From: Pelagibius sp050043265
Lineage (GTDB): Bacteria; Pseudomonadota; Alphaproteobacteria; Kiloniellales; Kiloniellaceae
Assembly (NCBI GenBank): GCA_050043265.1
Contig: JBHJIR010000015.1
Span: 38,195-102,194 of the forward strand
Direction: 5' to 3'
DNA length: 64,000 nt
The first letter of the stretch is position 1; every line of letters starts with the position of its first letter. Both the position numbers and the translations under genes were made by a program. Below the pieces are notes generated by a model. That model worked only from the letters and a program-made list of their open reading frames with translations, was not told where the DNA came from and made no database searches. Shown piece after piece: positions 19,579-28,391 of this stretch.

Positions 19579-20148
19579 ATGAAAATGCGGGTGACCCTGT
19601 TCGTATTGGCCGTCGTGCTCCTTGGCAACCTGGCCGGCGTTGCACGGGCTGCGGACGTTCCGTCTTCGCCCGTCTACAATCCTGAATCGAAAAGCTATTT
19701 CCAGCTTTTCAGCGACAACACGCACCCGGGCACCTGGGTCGCGGCCCGCGAGCGCGCGCATTCGAAGTTCTTCAAGGGCGTCCGGGGCAGGCTAGCGCAG
19801 GTCCGTTCCGCCGAGACGCATGAATTTCTCCTCCGCACGTTCGGCCTGAACAACCCCCGGCTCGATGTCTGGATCGGCCTGCGCTACTGGTGCCGGCTGC
19901 GGATGCTCCAATGGGAGGACGAACGTCCCTTTTCGCCCAGCGATCCCGACGAGTTCCGCATCTGGCACGCCCCCTGGGAGCGCGATGTCGAAGAACCCGG
20001 CGGCAGCTGCGGCATGACGGGATCGCGGCAGCAGGGCTTCGCCCCCGTCTACTACCGGACCCTCAGCGGGATCACCCTCTGGCAGGCGGTCGGCGCGGCG
20101 AAGTTCTTCGACTACTACCTCGTCGAATTCCCGACCGGCGAAGAATGA
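19579..20148 (+). CDS. Secreted C-type-lectin-like domain protein
   Basis: 189 aa from the ATG at 19579; a TTG at 19543 is less likely because the signal peptide starts at MKMRVTLFVLAVV. Cleavage is predicted after VARA. The rest is a single domain: SYFQLFSDNTHPGTWVAARE, GRLAQVRSAETHEFL, WIGLRYW, then paired Trp/Cys segments and a terminal FDYYLVEFP. This order (helix with W-x-x-A, L-A-x-x-x-S-x-x-E, W-I-G-L, C-terminal strand) is that of a C-type lectin-like fold. The canonical calcium/sugar EPN or WND triplets are not obvious, so the ligand is unknown. Divergent from the large secreted protein. Confidence 0.7.
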   Translation: MKMRVTLFVLAVVLLGNLAGVARAADVPSSPVYNPESKSYFQLFSDNTHPGTWVAARERAHSKFFKGVRGRLAQVRSAETHEFLLRTFGLNNPRLDVWIGLRYWCRLRMLQWEDERPFSPSDPDEFRIWHAPWERDVEEPGGSCGMTGSRQQGFAPVYYRTLSGITLWQAVGAAKFFDYYLVEFPTGEE

Positions 20149-20294
20149 CATTCCAATGGCGGCGGCCCGCGGGCAACGGCCCGACGACAGCAGCGGCCTC
20201 GCGGCCTTGAGGCGCGGCCGGTTTCCCTCTTTCCTCTGTTTGCCGGAGCCCTTTTTCAGCGCCCCCGGCGAGAAGACCCTGTGAGGATCATGCA

Positions 20295-21608
20295 GTGAAG
20301 GTCTTGATCGTCTCGTGGTTTTTCCCGCCGTCCAACACCATCGCCGCGGTCCGGCTGGGGAAGCTCGCCAAGCATCTGGCGGGGTCGGGCATCGACCTGC
20401 GCGTCCTTACGGGACGCAACCCGCCCTACGCCCAGACCCTGCCGCTGGAAATCGACGACGGCTGGATCGTTCGCACGTCGTGGTGGGACGTCAATGCGCC
20501 GCCCCGGCTGGCGATGCGGATGCTGGCCCGGCGCCGGCCCGCCTCGCCCGCAACCACTCCGGCGGCAGCGCCGGCACCCGGCGCGCAGAAGCCTTCGGGC
20601 CTGCGCAGCCGGCTTTCGCATCTCTACGAACTGCTGCTCAATTTTCCCGACCGTTTCGTCGGGTGGATGCCGGCGGCCCGTTCGGCCGGCGTCGATCTCG
20701 CCGGCAAGTGGCGTCCCGATATCATCTTCGCGAGCGGGCCGCCCTTCACCACCCTGCTGGTCGGCTACCTCATCAGCCGGGCGTCCGGTATCCCGCTGGT
20801 CGTCGAGTTCCGCGACCGCTGGTCGGACGATCCCTACTATCCGCCCCCGAAATGGCGCCGGAAGCTGGAGGCCTGGCTCGAAACCAGGATCGTGCGCCAT
20901 GCCAGCGCGCTGACGACGGTCTCCGAGCCCTGGGCCGCGACCTTTCGTGAGCGCTTTGCCAAGCCGGTCGTCGTCATCGCCAACGGCTATGACGAGGAAG
21001 ACTTCAAGGGCCGCACCGGCGAGGGCTGGCCCGACCCGGCCGTGCTGCGCATCGTCTATACGGGCGGCATCTACCCGGGCTACCGCGACCCCTCGCCGCT
21101 GTTCGCCGCCATCGCCCGCCTGCCGCAGCCCGGCAACGCCGTCGAGGTCCACTTCTTCGGATCCGATCCGGCCGCCGTCACCACGCTGGCGCGGGCGCAG
21201 GGCGTCGAGGCCAACGTCAAGATCCACAGCCAGATTTCCCACGCCGAAGCGCTCGACAAGCAGCTCTCCGCCGACGTCCTGCTGCTCATGCAGTGGGACG
21301 ATCCCCGCGAGCAGGGCAACGTGCCGGGCAAGTTTGCCGAATACCTCGGCGCGCGCCGCCCGATCCTGGTCCTGGGGCTGGCCAACGGCGTGCCGGCCAC
21401 CGTCGTGCGCGAGCGCTCGGCCGGGGCGGCGTCGACCGACCCGGACGCCCTCGCCGAGCAATTGCAGAGCTGGCTCGCCACCAAGAAGACGCTCGGCACC
21501 CTGCCGCCGCTGCCCGACAGCGCGGTGGCCGGGTTCTCCCGCGCCTCGCAGGCCGGCAAGCTCGCGGCCCTGTTCCATGAAGTTCTTGACCCCCGCCCGG
21601 TTACCTAG
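20295..21608 (+). CDS. Glycosyltransferase family 4 protein
   Basis: 437 aa, GTG start at 20295 with a TGAGGA ribosome site. MKVLIVSWFFPPSNTIAAVR at the N-terminus and IIFASGPPFTTLLVG and LVVEFRDRWSDDPYY in the middle match GT4 enzymes of the WbuB type from capsule and O-antigen loci. An Ala/Pro-rich insert (about 80-100) lies between the N-terminal subdomains. The C-terminal donor-binding half has IVYTGGIYPGYRDPSPLF and KFAEYLGARRPILVLG. Donor and acceptor are unknown. wecB follows 62 bases later, so they are probably one transcript. Confidence 0.83.
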   Translation: MKVLIVSWFFPPSNTIAAVRLGKLAKHLAGSGIDLRVLTGRNPPYAQTLPLEIDDGWIVRTSWWDVNAPPRLAMRMLARRRPASPATTPAAAPAPGAQKPSGLRSRLSHLYELLLNFPDRFVGWMPAARSAGVDLAGKWRPDIIFASGPPFTTLLVGYLISRASGIPLVVEFRDRWSDDPYYPPPKWRRKLEAWLETRIVRHASALTTVSEPWAATFRERFAKPVVVIANGYDEEDFKGRTGEGWPDPAVLRIVYTGGIYPGYRDPSPLFAAIARLPQPGNAVEVHFFGSDPAAVTTLARAQGVEANVKIHSQISHAEALDKQLSADVLLLMQWDDPREQGNVPGKFAEYLGARRPILVLGLANGVPATVVRERSAGAASTDPDALAEQLQSWLATKKTLGTLPPLPDSAVAGFSRASQAGKLAALFHEVLDPRPVT

Positions 21609-21670
21609 TCCCTTGGGCCCGCACGGCGCTGGCGCCGAGGGGCGCGCGCCAGGACATTCGCGGATTTGAC

Positions 21671-22798
21671 ATGACCCAGCAGAAGATTTTTCTCATCGCC
21701 GCCGCCCGGCCCAACTTCATGAAGGTGGCGCCGCTCTATCACGCCCTGAAGGCGACCGAGTGGTGCCGGCCGGTGTTGATCCATACCGGGCAGCACTACG
21801 ATGCGAATATGTCGGACGATATCTTCACCGACCTGGGGCTGCCGCGGCCGGACTATCACCTGGGGATCGGCAGCGGGTCGCACGCCGAACAGACCGCCGG
21901 CGTCATGGTGGCCTTCGAGAAGGTCTGCCTGGAAGACCGCCCCGACTGGATCGTGGTCGTCGGCGACGTGAATTCGACCCTGGCCTGCTCCCTGGTCGCG
22001 GCGAAGCTCTGCCTTCCCCTCGCCCATCTGGAGGCCGGCCTGCGCAGCGGCGACCGGACCATGCCGGAGGAGATCAACCGTCTGGTGACCGACCGGCTGG
22101 CGGATGTGCTGTGGACGCCCTCTCCCGACGGCGACGACCATCTGCGCGCCGAAGGCGTGTCGCCGGACCGCATCGAGATGGTCGGCAACATCATGATCGC
22201 CGCTTTCGAGCTGCAGCGACCGCGCATCGAAGCCCTGAACACGCCGGCGCAGTTCGGCGTCGCACCGGGCAGCTATGCGGTGGTCACCCTGCACCGCCCC
22301 TCCAACGTCGACTCGGCCGGCAGCCTGACGAAGATCGTCGACCTGCTGAAGCAGATCGCCCAGCGGCTGCCGCTGGTCTTTCCGGTGCATCCCCGCACCC
22401 GGGCGCGGCTCGAAAGCTACGGCCTGCTGGACGGCCTCACCGCGACCGACGGCGTCACGCTGTCCGATCCGCTCAGCTACAACGCTTTCATGAACCTGGT
22501 CAGCAACGCCAGGCTGGCGATCACCGATTCCGGGGGCATTCAGGAGGAAACCACCTACCTCGATATCCCCTGCCTGACGCTGCGCGCCAACACGGAGCGG
22601 CCGGTCACCGTCACCGAGGGCAGCAACCGCCTGGTCGATCCGGGCACCCTGCTGGCCATGGTCGACAGCGCCCTGAAAGGCGAGATCAAGCGTTCAAAAT
22701 GTCCCGACCTGTGGGACGGCAAGGCCGCCCAGCGCGTCGCCGCCAGCCTGCAGCGGCGCTCCCGCCAGGCCGCGGCGCAGCCCTCCGCCGCCCAATAA
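21671..22798 (+). CDS. wecB: UDP-N-acetylglucosamine 2-epimerase (non-hydrolysing)
   Basis: 375 aa, the family's normal length. It interconverts UDP-GlcNAc and UDP-ManNAc in the cytoplasm. Diagnostic segments are AARPNFMKVAPL, HTGQHYDANMSDDIF, VVGDVNSTLACSLVAAKL, HLEAGLRSGDRTMPEEINR (catalytic Asp/Glu region), HRPSNVD and ITDSGGIQEETTYL. The expected partner UDP-ManNAc dehydrogenase is not adjacent; the dehydrogenase at 12023-13339 may serve, or ManNAc is used directly. The next gene is convergent, 31 bases away. Confidence 0.93.
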   Translation: MTQQKIFLIAAARPNFMKVAPLYHALKATEWCRPVLIHTGQHYDANMSDDIFTDLGLPRPDYHLGIGSGSHAEQTAGVMVAFEKVCLEDRPDWIVVVGDVNSTLACSLVAAKLCLPLAHLEAGLRSGDRTMPEEINRLVTDRLADVLWTPSPDGDDHLRAEGVSPDRIEMVGNIMIAAFELQRPRIEALNTPAQFGVAPGSYAVVTLHRPSNVDSAGSLTKIVDLLKQIAQRLPLVFPVHPRTRARLESYGLLDGLTATDGVTLSDPLSYNAFMNLVSNARLAITDSGGIQEETTYLDIPCLTLRANTERPVTVTEGSNRLVDPGTLLAMVDSALKGEIKRSKCPDLWDGKAAQRVAASLQRRSRQAAAQPSAAQ

Positions 22799-22829
22799 CA
22801 GACGTGCAGCAGATCGGCGCGCGCCGCGC

Positions 22830-23861
22830 TCAGGCCAGGTCCCGGTAGATCGCCTGCAGCTTCTGCGCCACCGCCGTCCAGGTCATCCCGTCGACCACCG
22901 CCCGGCAGCGTTCGGCCGGCGCGGGCTTATCCAGCAGCCGGACCACCGCGGCCCGGAGCGCCCCGGTGTCGGCCGGATCGACCTCGGCCAGGGTCTCCGC
23001 GTCGCCCGGCAGCCCCAGGCTGTTGTTCCGGGTCAGCACCACCGGCGTGCCGGCGGCCAGCGCCTCCATGACGGAGATCGGCGCCACCTCGGTCTGGCTC
23101 GGCAGCGCGAAGACCGTCGCCGCGGCATAGGACGACGCCAGCACGGGATCGTCGTGGGCCAGCGGCGCCACGTGCACCAGCCGCGCCCCCAGGATATCCC
23201 GGCACGCCTGCAGGTAGCCCTGCTGTGCGGCGGCGCACTCGCCGATCAGGACGACGCCGACGTCGACATCGCGCAGCGCCTTGGCCAGGCCCAACTGGTT
23301 CTTGTAGGGCGAGACCGAGGCCACCGAGAGGACGAACGGCCCGGCAATGCCCTGCGCCTCGCGGAACAGGGTGCCGTCGGCGGCGAAGAACGGGTCGGCG
23401 ATACCGTTGGGCACGATGGCCACCTTCGCAGCCTCGACGCCGTAGCCTTCGGCGATGAGGGTCTTTTCCACCGGGCCGAGGGCGACGATGCGGTCGGCGC
23501 CCTGCAGCGCCGTGGCGAACTGGCGGTAGGTGGTCGACACCATCCAGCCGGTGAGACGGCCGACGATCCGCTCGCACCATTCGGCCTTGCGGCGGTCCCA
23601 GGCGGTCCACGGCGGATGCAGCACCGGCGAGACGCCCACCGGCACGCCGGCGGACCGGGCGGCCTCGACGACGCGATGATTGCCGTTGGCGACCGAGAAC
23701 AGGTGAATGATATCGAAATCATTCAGGCGGTCGCTGTTGCTGTCGAACAGCCGCGCGTCGACCCCCAGGCCGCGCAGCCCCTCCAGCGTGTCGCGGACCT
23801 GCACCTGCAGGCCGCCGACGCGCTGAAACAGCATCGGATAGGAAATCAGCGCCACCCTCAC
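22830..23861 (-). CDS. Glycosyltransferase family 4 protein
   Basis: 343 aa. GTG start at 23861, chosen because a strong AAGGAGG site lies 6 bases upstream and the GTG overlaps the preceding stop (GTGA). N-terminal MRVALISYPMLFQRVGGLQV; donor-site region FVLSVASVSPYKNQLGLAKAL and PISVMEALAAGTPVVLTRNN with the GT4 EX7E-like segment. Last gene of a leftward run with the GT at 23858-25087, the GT2 pseudogene and the methyltransferase. Sugar specificity is not predictable. Confidence 0.83.
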   Translation of the reverse strand: MRVALISYPMLFQRVGGLQVQVRDTLEGLRGLGVDARLFDSNSDRLNDFDIIHLFSVANGNHRVVEAARSAGVPVGVSPVLHPPWTAWDRRKAEWCERIVGRLTGWMVSTTYRQFATALQGADRIVALGPVEKTLIAEGYGVEAAKVAIVPNGIADPFFAADGTLFREAQGIAGPFVLSVASVSPYKNQLGLAKALRDVDVGVVLIGECAAAQQGYLQACRDILGARLVHVAPLAHDDPVLASSYAAATVFALPSQTEVAPISVMEALAAGTPVVLTRNNSLGLPGDAETLAEVDPADTGALRAAVVRLLDKPAPAERCRAVVDGMTWTAVAQKLQAIYRDLA

Positions 23862-25087
23862 ACGGCCTCCTTGCGGTCCAGGACCGCTCCATAGAATTGC
23901 GCGATGCCCTGCTGCCACGCCGGCTTGCCGAAGCGCGCGACGATATGGCGGCGGCCGGCCTCGCCCAGGGCGGCGCGCTGGTCCGCGCTCTGGCTGAGCA
24001 GTTCCACGACGGCCTCGGCAGCCTGCCCGCTATCGCCGGCGGCGACCAGCCGGCCGGCGGGGCAGTCGCCGATCACCTCGTCGGTCCCGGGCACCCGCGA
24101 GCCGACCGCCAGCACGCCGCAGGCCATGGCTTCCGCCGTGACGCTGCCGAATCCCTCGTTGCGGCGGAGCAGCAGGTGCAGGTCCAGTGCCGGATACAGC
24201 GTCTCGATGTCGGGCTGAAAGCCCATCAGCGTCACCGCCTCTTCGCACCCCAATTCGGCGATCCGCGCCCGCAGTGCCGCTTCCAGCGGCCCCTCGCCGA
24301 CCATCAGCAGGCGGGCGCCGGGCAGCCGCTGCCGGACCCGCGCGAACGTTGCCAGCACGTCCAGCGGCTTCTTCTGGTCGTCGAAACGGCCCACCGCGCC
24401 GATCAGGATGTCGCTCTCCCCCCCGGGGCCCAGGCCCAGGTTCAGACCCGGGTTCAGGCCCGGGTTCAGGCCCAGGCGCTGCCGCGCGGCCTGTCGCGCC
24501 GCGGCGGACGGCCTGAACCGCTCCGTATCGACGAAATTGTAGAGGACGCTGCGCAGGGCGTCAGCGGGAATGTAGGGATCGTAGATCTCGACGAAGCGGT
24601 CGCGGGCGCTGCGCGAGACGCCGTAGAGCCCGCGCAGGCTGCCAAAGGCGGTGCCCAGGTGCCGGCGGTGCCAGGCCGGAAAATCGGGGATCGGAAAATG
24701 ATTGTGCACGCTGGCCACCGTGGCGATCGACGAGCGCCCGGCCAGCCACAGGTTGTCCAGCCCCTGGTCGGTCCACGAGAAGAAGACATGGACCAGGTCG
24801 GGCCGCAGGCGGGCCAGCCGGCGGCGCTGCCACAGCTCGGCCTTCAGCAGCGCCAGGTGCCGCCGGCGCCAGTCGGTGAAGATCGGCTGCGGCTGGAAGG
24901 GGGTGAAGGCTCCGCCCTGTTCCCGCAGGCCGGCGATCAGGGCCGCGCTGCCGTCAAAGGCCGGCGCCGCCACCGCGACATGGTGGCCCAGCGCCTTCAG
25001 CGCCTGCGCCTCGGCGATCATGCGCAGTTCCATGCCGCCGAACTGGCCGGACAGGGAGGTCAGCAGGATGCGCCGCGGCCGGCTCAT
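23858..25087 (-). CDS. Glycosyltransferase family 4 protein with tandem GLNP linker
   Basis: 409 aa, ATG at 25087. GT-B features: N-terminal LLTSLSGQFGGMELRMIAEA, acceptor-side HVFFSWTDQGLDNLW, donor-side IGAVGRFDDQKKPLDVL and LLRRNEGFGSVTAEAMACG. Between the two Rossmann halves is a low-complexity linker (GLNPGLNPGLNLGLGPG) produced by a 12-base tandem repeat at 24439-24474; it sits where length variation would be tolerated. Overlaps the downstream GT start by 4 bases. Confidence 0.83.
   Translation of the reverse strand: MSRPRRILLTSLSGQFGGMELRMIAEAQALKALGHHVAVAAPAFDGSAALIAGLREQGGAFTPFQPQPIFTDWRRRHLALLKAELWQRRRLARLRPDLVHVFFSWTDQGLDNLWLAGRSSIATVASVHNHFPIPDFPAWHRRHLGTAFGSLRGLYGVSRSARDRFVEIYDPYIPADALRSVLYNFVDTERFRPSAAARQAARQRLGLNPGLNPGLNLGLGPGGESDILIGAVGRFDDQKKPLDVLATFARVRQRLPGARLLMVGEGPLEAALRARIAELGCEEAVTLMGFQPDIETLYPALDLHLLLRRNEGFGSVTAEAMACGVLAVGSRVPGTDEVIGDCPAGRLVAAGDSGQAAEAVVELLSQSADQRAALGEAGRRHIVARFGKPAWQQGIAQFYGAVLDRKEAV
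24439..24474. repeat. Three-copy 12-base in-frame tandem repeat
   Basis: GGTTCAGACCCG, GGTTCAGGCCCG and GGTTCAGGCCCA follow each other without gaps inside the GT gene, encoding the GLNP linker. Unit length is a multiple of three, so slippage would not shift the frame. Confidence 0.9.
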
Positions 25088-25091
25088 GCGC

Positions 25092-26099
25092 TCATACTTC
25101 CGTCCGGCGGCGGCGCAGCAGGGCGCGGCCTTCCGTCGACAGCGCCTCGCGGATGTAGCCCTCCAGGTAGTGGCGCTCCCACGACGCCGCCAGCGCGGCG
25201 GCCGGGTCGCGGCGCAGCCTGGCCAGCAGGCTCTGCAGTGCCTTTTCCACCAGGTCGCGGACCATCCAGCGCGGCACCCCGAACAGCCGCTGCCCGGCTT
25301 GTGCGCTCTCGGCTTGCACGCCGTCCGGCATCAGGGCCGGGTCGTTCTGCTTCCAGAACATGTCCCGGCCATAGCGGAAGGCCCGCCGGACGATCCAGCC
25401 CGGGTCCATCTGGTGGGGGCGGATCTGGTGGCCGACGCGGGCGGCGGCGCAGTGCCAGGACCGGTGCCCCAGCTTGCCGAGCCGGGTGGTGAATTCGGTC
25501 TCGCTGCCCATGCGGTACTGGCCGGCCTGCGGCCCCACCCCATCGTCGACGCGGTGGCCGGCGTCGAACACGGCCTAGCGGCCGGCCATGTTCGGGCCCC
25601 AGATCATGCCGGGGTTGATCGGCCCCTCGCGGGCCTCGGTCTCGCCGATCACCGCGTAGAGAATGGGCAGCGGCACCGCCTGGGCCAGCCAGGCCGGCGG
25701 CTCGACCGGCCAGATCGGCGCGATGCGCCCGCCGAAGATATCGTAGTCCGGGTGGGCCGCCGCCGCCTCCGCCAGCCGCAGCAGCCAGTCGGGCTCGGCC
25801 ACGACATCGTCGTCGGTGAACACGATCAGCGGGCCTTCGAAGAGCGCGACGGCGGCGTGCAGCGCCCGGTTCTTACCGCGCGCCGGCACCGGCAGGACGC
25901 TCAGCGGCAGCCGCGCCTTGTAGTCTTCCAGGATCTGCGGCGTCTCGTCGCTGCTGGCATTGTCGGCGACGACCAGCTTCCAGCCGCCGGCCGGCGCCGG
26001 CAGCCCGGCAAAGCTGTCGAGCGTCCGCCGCAGGGTCGCGGCCCCGTTATGGGTGGCAAAGACGACGGTCAGGTCGGGCGTCTTGTCGGAACAGCTCAT
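25092..26099 (-). pseudogene. Glycosyltransferase family 2 gene interrupted by an in-frame TAG
   Basis: Codons 1-174 encode a GT2 N-terminal half (LTVVFATHNGAATLRRTLDS, VVADNASSDETPQIL, and the FTDDDVVAEPDWL metal-binding DXD region). A TAG at 25575-25577 stops it right after WGPNMAGR. The same frame continues at once with AVFDAGHRVDDGVGPQ, MGSETEFTTRLGKLGHR and QIRPHQMDPGWIVRRAF, the normal continuation of this family, to a stop at 25092; total length would be about 335 aa. One base change explains it: CAG, AAG, GAG or TGG to TAG. The N-terminal fragment alone lacks part of the acceptor region and is probably inactive. A sequencing error or amber suppression are the alternatives. Confidence 0.85.
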
Positions 26100-26198
26100 G
26101 AGAACCTACTCTGCCGAAGTCCTCAGGAGAGGAACTGGAAGGGCCGGACCCGGGACCGACAGGTTGCAGCCGCAACAGGGTGCGTCGTCGTTTGATTC

Positions 26199-27047
26199 TC
26201 AGTTCGCAAGAACACGATACCCGATGCGGGATTTGAGCGAAGCGTAAGCCTTTTCCATTTTGTCGGTGAGCGCTGCACATCTGCGCCAGCGAGTCTTTCC
26301 CAGCAATGCGGAAAGGCTCGGATCAGCCAGGTAGATGTCCACCTTATAGCCGTGGAATTCAGAGCTCTTTTGCCTCAGCTCATTGCAGCGCGTGGCGAGG
26401 TCAGCCTGATACCGGGCCTGCATTCCGGGGCGACAGAAGAAGACCTTGTTCTCACCGATGGCAAAAGGAGCGAGGCCAGCCGGCCCTGCCTGTAAGTACG
26501 CGGCGACCCCTTCGGAAACGCCCGGCCATGACGGGTTAAAATAGTCATCGAGAATGACTATTCCCTCACTCGAAAGAGCGCCATCGCAGATAGAGAGGTC
26601 ATTCGCCGTGGCCTCGCTGGTGTGTCCGCCGTCAATGCTGATAAGCCGGGCTTCGCCGACCGCTGCGACGATGTCATCCTTGCCGACATTCAGAGAGCTT
26701 TCTTTGAATATGTGGACACGGTCTTGGCCGGAGAATTTCTTGAGGTTCGAAAGGAAGACCTCTTCGTCACCGCGGCCGGACTGATCCAGATTCAGTTCCT
26801 GCCGCTCAAAAACATCGATGCAGAATGCCCCTTCACCCGCGTGCATGTTCAGGTAGAGGACCAGGAACAGCTTACCGTGATGAACGCCGATCTCACCGAT
26901 GGCGCCTGAGACGCCTGCCGCGGTCTGGACCTCGCAGAGGGAAGAAATCAGCAATCGGTCAACCAGGGAGAGCCAGCCGTGCACCTCGTCAATGCCTGTC
27001 TTGAGGTAGTACCGCCGCAAGTCCGAGCCAAAACCTAGGGACGCCAT
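26199..27047 (-). CDS. Class I SAM-dependent methyltransferase (Methyltransf_24-like)
   Basis: 282 aa from the ATG at 27047; a TTG at 27050 is adjacent. Residues ~45-130 form the SAM-binding core: GAIGEIGVHHGKLFLVLYL (motif I), AFCIDVFERQ, then ARLISIDGGHTSEATANDL and GIVILDDYFNPSWPGV. The IDGGH and DDY motifs are those of glycan-locus methyltransferases related to cephalosporin hydroxylase/macrocin O-methyltransferase groups. It probably O-methylates a sugar or glycan end. It heads the leftward run of GT genes, 99 bases before the GT2 pseudogene. Confidence 0.75.
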   Translation of the reverse strand: MASLGFGSDLRRYYLKTGIDEVHGWLSLVDRLLISSLCEVQTAAGVSGAIGEIGVHHGKLFLVLYLNMHAGEGAFCIDVFERQELNLDQSGRGDEEVFLSNLKKFSGQDRVHIFKESSLNVGKDDIVAAVGEARLISIDGGHTSEATANDLSICDGALSSEGIVILDDYFNPSWPGVSEGVAAYLQAGPAGLAPFAIGENKVFFCRPGMQARYQADLATRCNELRQKSSEFHGYKVDIYLADPSLSALLGKTRWRRCAALTDKMEKAYASLKSRIGYRVLAN

Positions 27048-27518
27048 CAATCGACCATCATTAGCTGATAAAGAATTGCACGTTGGTTTGTATAGCGCCC
27101 CTAAGCCAGCAGCAAGGTATCCGTGGGGTCCTCTCCGCTCCGGCCAGTACGGCTTGTTCCTCTTTCCAACGGTCAGCAGTATATGTTGTTCCGATCAGCG
27201 CACCCGCTCGGGGCCCGGCGGCTCCGTTTCCTCGGCCTCGTCGTGGGGCAAATTTAGCTCTACTCTTCCTGCCCCTAAGGAATTCATAGAGATCTGATAC
27301 AATTCAGGTGCTGACAAAGCCGCTGTGACTCAACCGCCAGCCCAGGCGAACCTCGGACAGCTAAACGGCACCCGCCAAACACCAAATATCGCCAAGAAAA
27401 AAGGAATGACGCCCGCCCAGACCTGGTCGACACAAAGCATTGATCGAAATTTAGATTGCTAAATTTTTTCATTTTTATAATAAAATAGGAGGGCACAATA
27501 AATATACTAAAGAATTTC
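27048..27518. other. Divergent intergenic region, 471 bases, AT-rich at right end
   Basis: Holds one GCGCCCCTAAGCC motif copy (27095-27110). The last ~90 bases are strongly AT-rich (AAATTTAGATTGCTAAATTT is a near-perfect palindrome at about 27449-27468), a likely promoter zone for the FkbM gene. No coding frame is credible. Confidence 0.5.
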
Positions 27519-28244
27519 GTGAATTCATTACTATCGCACAGAATGATAGATCCACGAAATCTGCACGCCCTACACGAAGAACATCATCTGCGCCGCCTGT
27601 TTCAACACCTGAATGTCGACTGCGTGTTCGATGTCGGCGCGAATGCCGGACAGTATGCGCGCATGCTCCGACGGAAAGCGCGCTTCAGCGGCCTGATCGT
27701 TTCCTTCGAACCCATTCCTCGGCTGGCAGACGAGATCCGGCAAGCGGCGCAAGCGGACGATCTGTGGATCGTCGAGGAGGTTGCCCTGGCGGACAGGAAT
27801 GGGGAAAGCACCTTCAACGTCATGGTCGGGGATCAGTTCAGTTCTCTCGGCACTCCCCTTCATTCAGAAACCGGATTGTTCCAAACAAGGAATGTGCCGA
27901 CGTCGACGATAGCGGTTCGCACAGAGACTCTTGAGCAGGCCTACACCCGACTGAAGCAGGAGCACGGGTTTCAACGCCCCTTCCTGAAAATGGATACGCA
28001 GGGCTTCGACGTGACGATCCTGAAAAGCGGCAAGGGCATCGTGCCCGAGTTCGTCGGCCTTCAAAGCGAACTGGCGATCAAGCGGATATACCGCGAGTCT
28101 GTCGACTTCCGCGAGGCCATCACCGTCTACAACGACCTCGGCTTCGATCTGAGTGCTATTGTGCCGAACAACAGCGGGCACTTCCCGTCCCTGATCGAGT
28201 CCGACTGCATCATGGTCCGATCCGATCTGATGAACCGGCGCTAA
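27519..28244 (+). CDS. FkbM family methyltransferase
   Basis: 241 aa from a GTG at 27519; an ATG at 27543 is an alternative. The only strong ribosome site (AGGAGGG at 27488-27494) is 24 bases before the GTG, so the true start is uncertain. Motifs: CVFDVGANAGQYARMLRRK (SAM motif I), IVSFEPIPRL, and PFLKMDTQGFDVTIL, the KMDTQGFD signature of FkbM enzymes. FkbM members in polysaccharide loci O-methylate sugars of the glycan. It is convergent with the pyruvyltransferase gene. Codon use is less GC-biased than in the core GT genes. Confidence 0.83.
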   Translation: MNSLLSHRMIDPRNLHALHEEHHLRRLFQHLNVDCVFDVGANAGQYARMLRRKARFSGLIVSFEPIPRLADEIRQAAQADDLWIVEEVALADRNGESTFNVMVGDQFSSLGTPLHSETGLFQTRNVPTSTIAVRTETLEQAYTRLKQEHGFQRPFLKMDTQGFDVTILKSGKGIVPEFVGLQSELAIKRIYRESVDFREAITVYNDLGFDLSAIVPNNSGHFPSLIESDCIMVRSDLMNRR

Positions 28245-28391
28245 CGGAACCCGATGAAGAGGATCAACCGGCACCGGCCCTACCTTTGATCGGAAGCGGT
28301 GGCGGCAGAACGCTCAGCAGCCGCACACCACCTGCTGCGACAACATAAATCAGAACAACAAAACCGTTGAAGCACAAACCAGGAAGCACAC

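Noticed and set aside
27498..27500. ATA codon near the strong AGGAGGG site as start of the FkbM gene
   Set aside because: Well spaced from the ribosome site, but ATA starts are extremely rare; GTG 27519 or ATG 27543 kept, with uncertainty stated.
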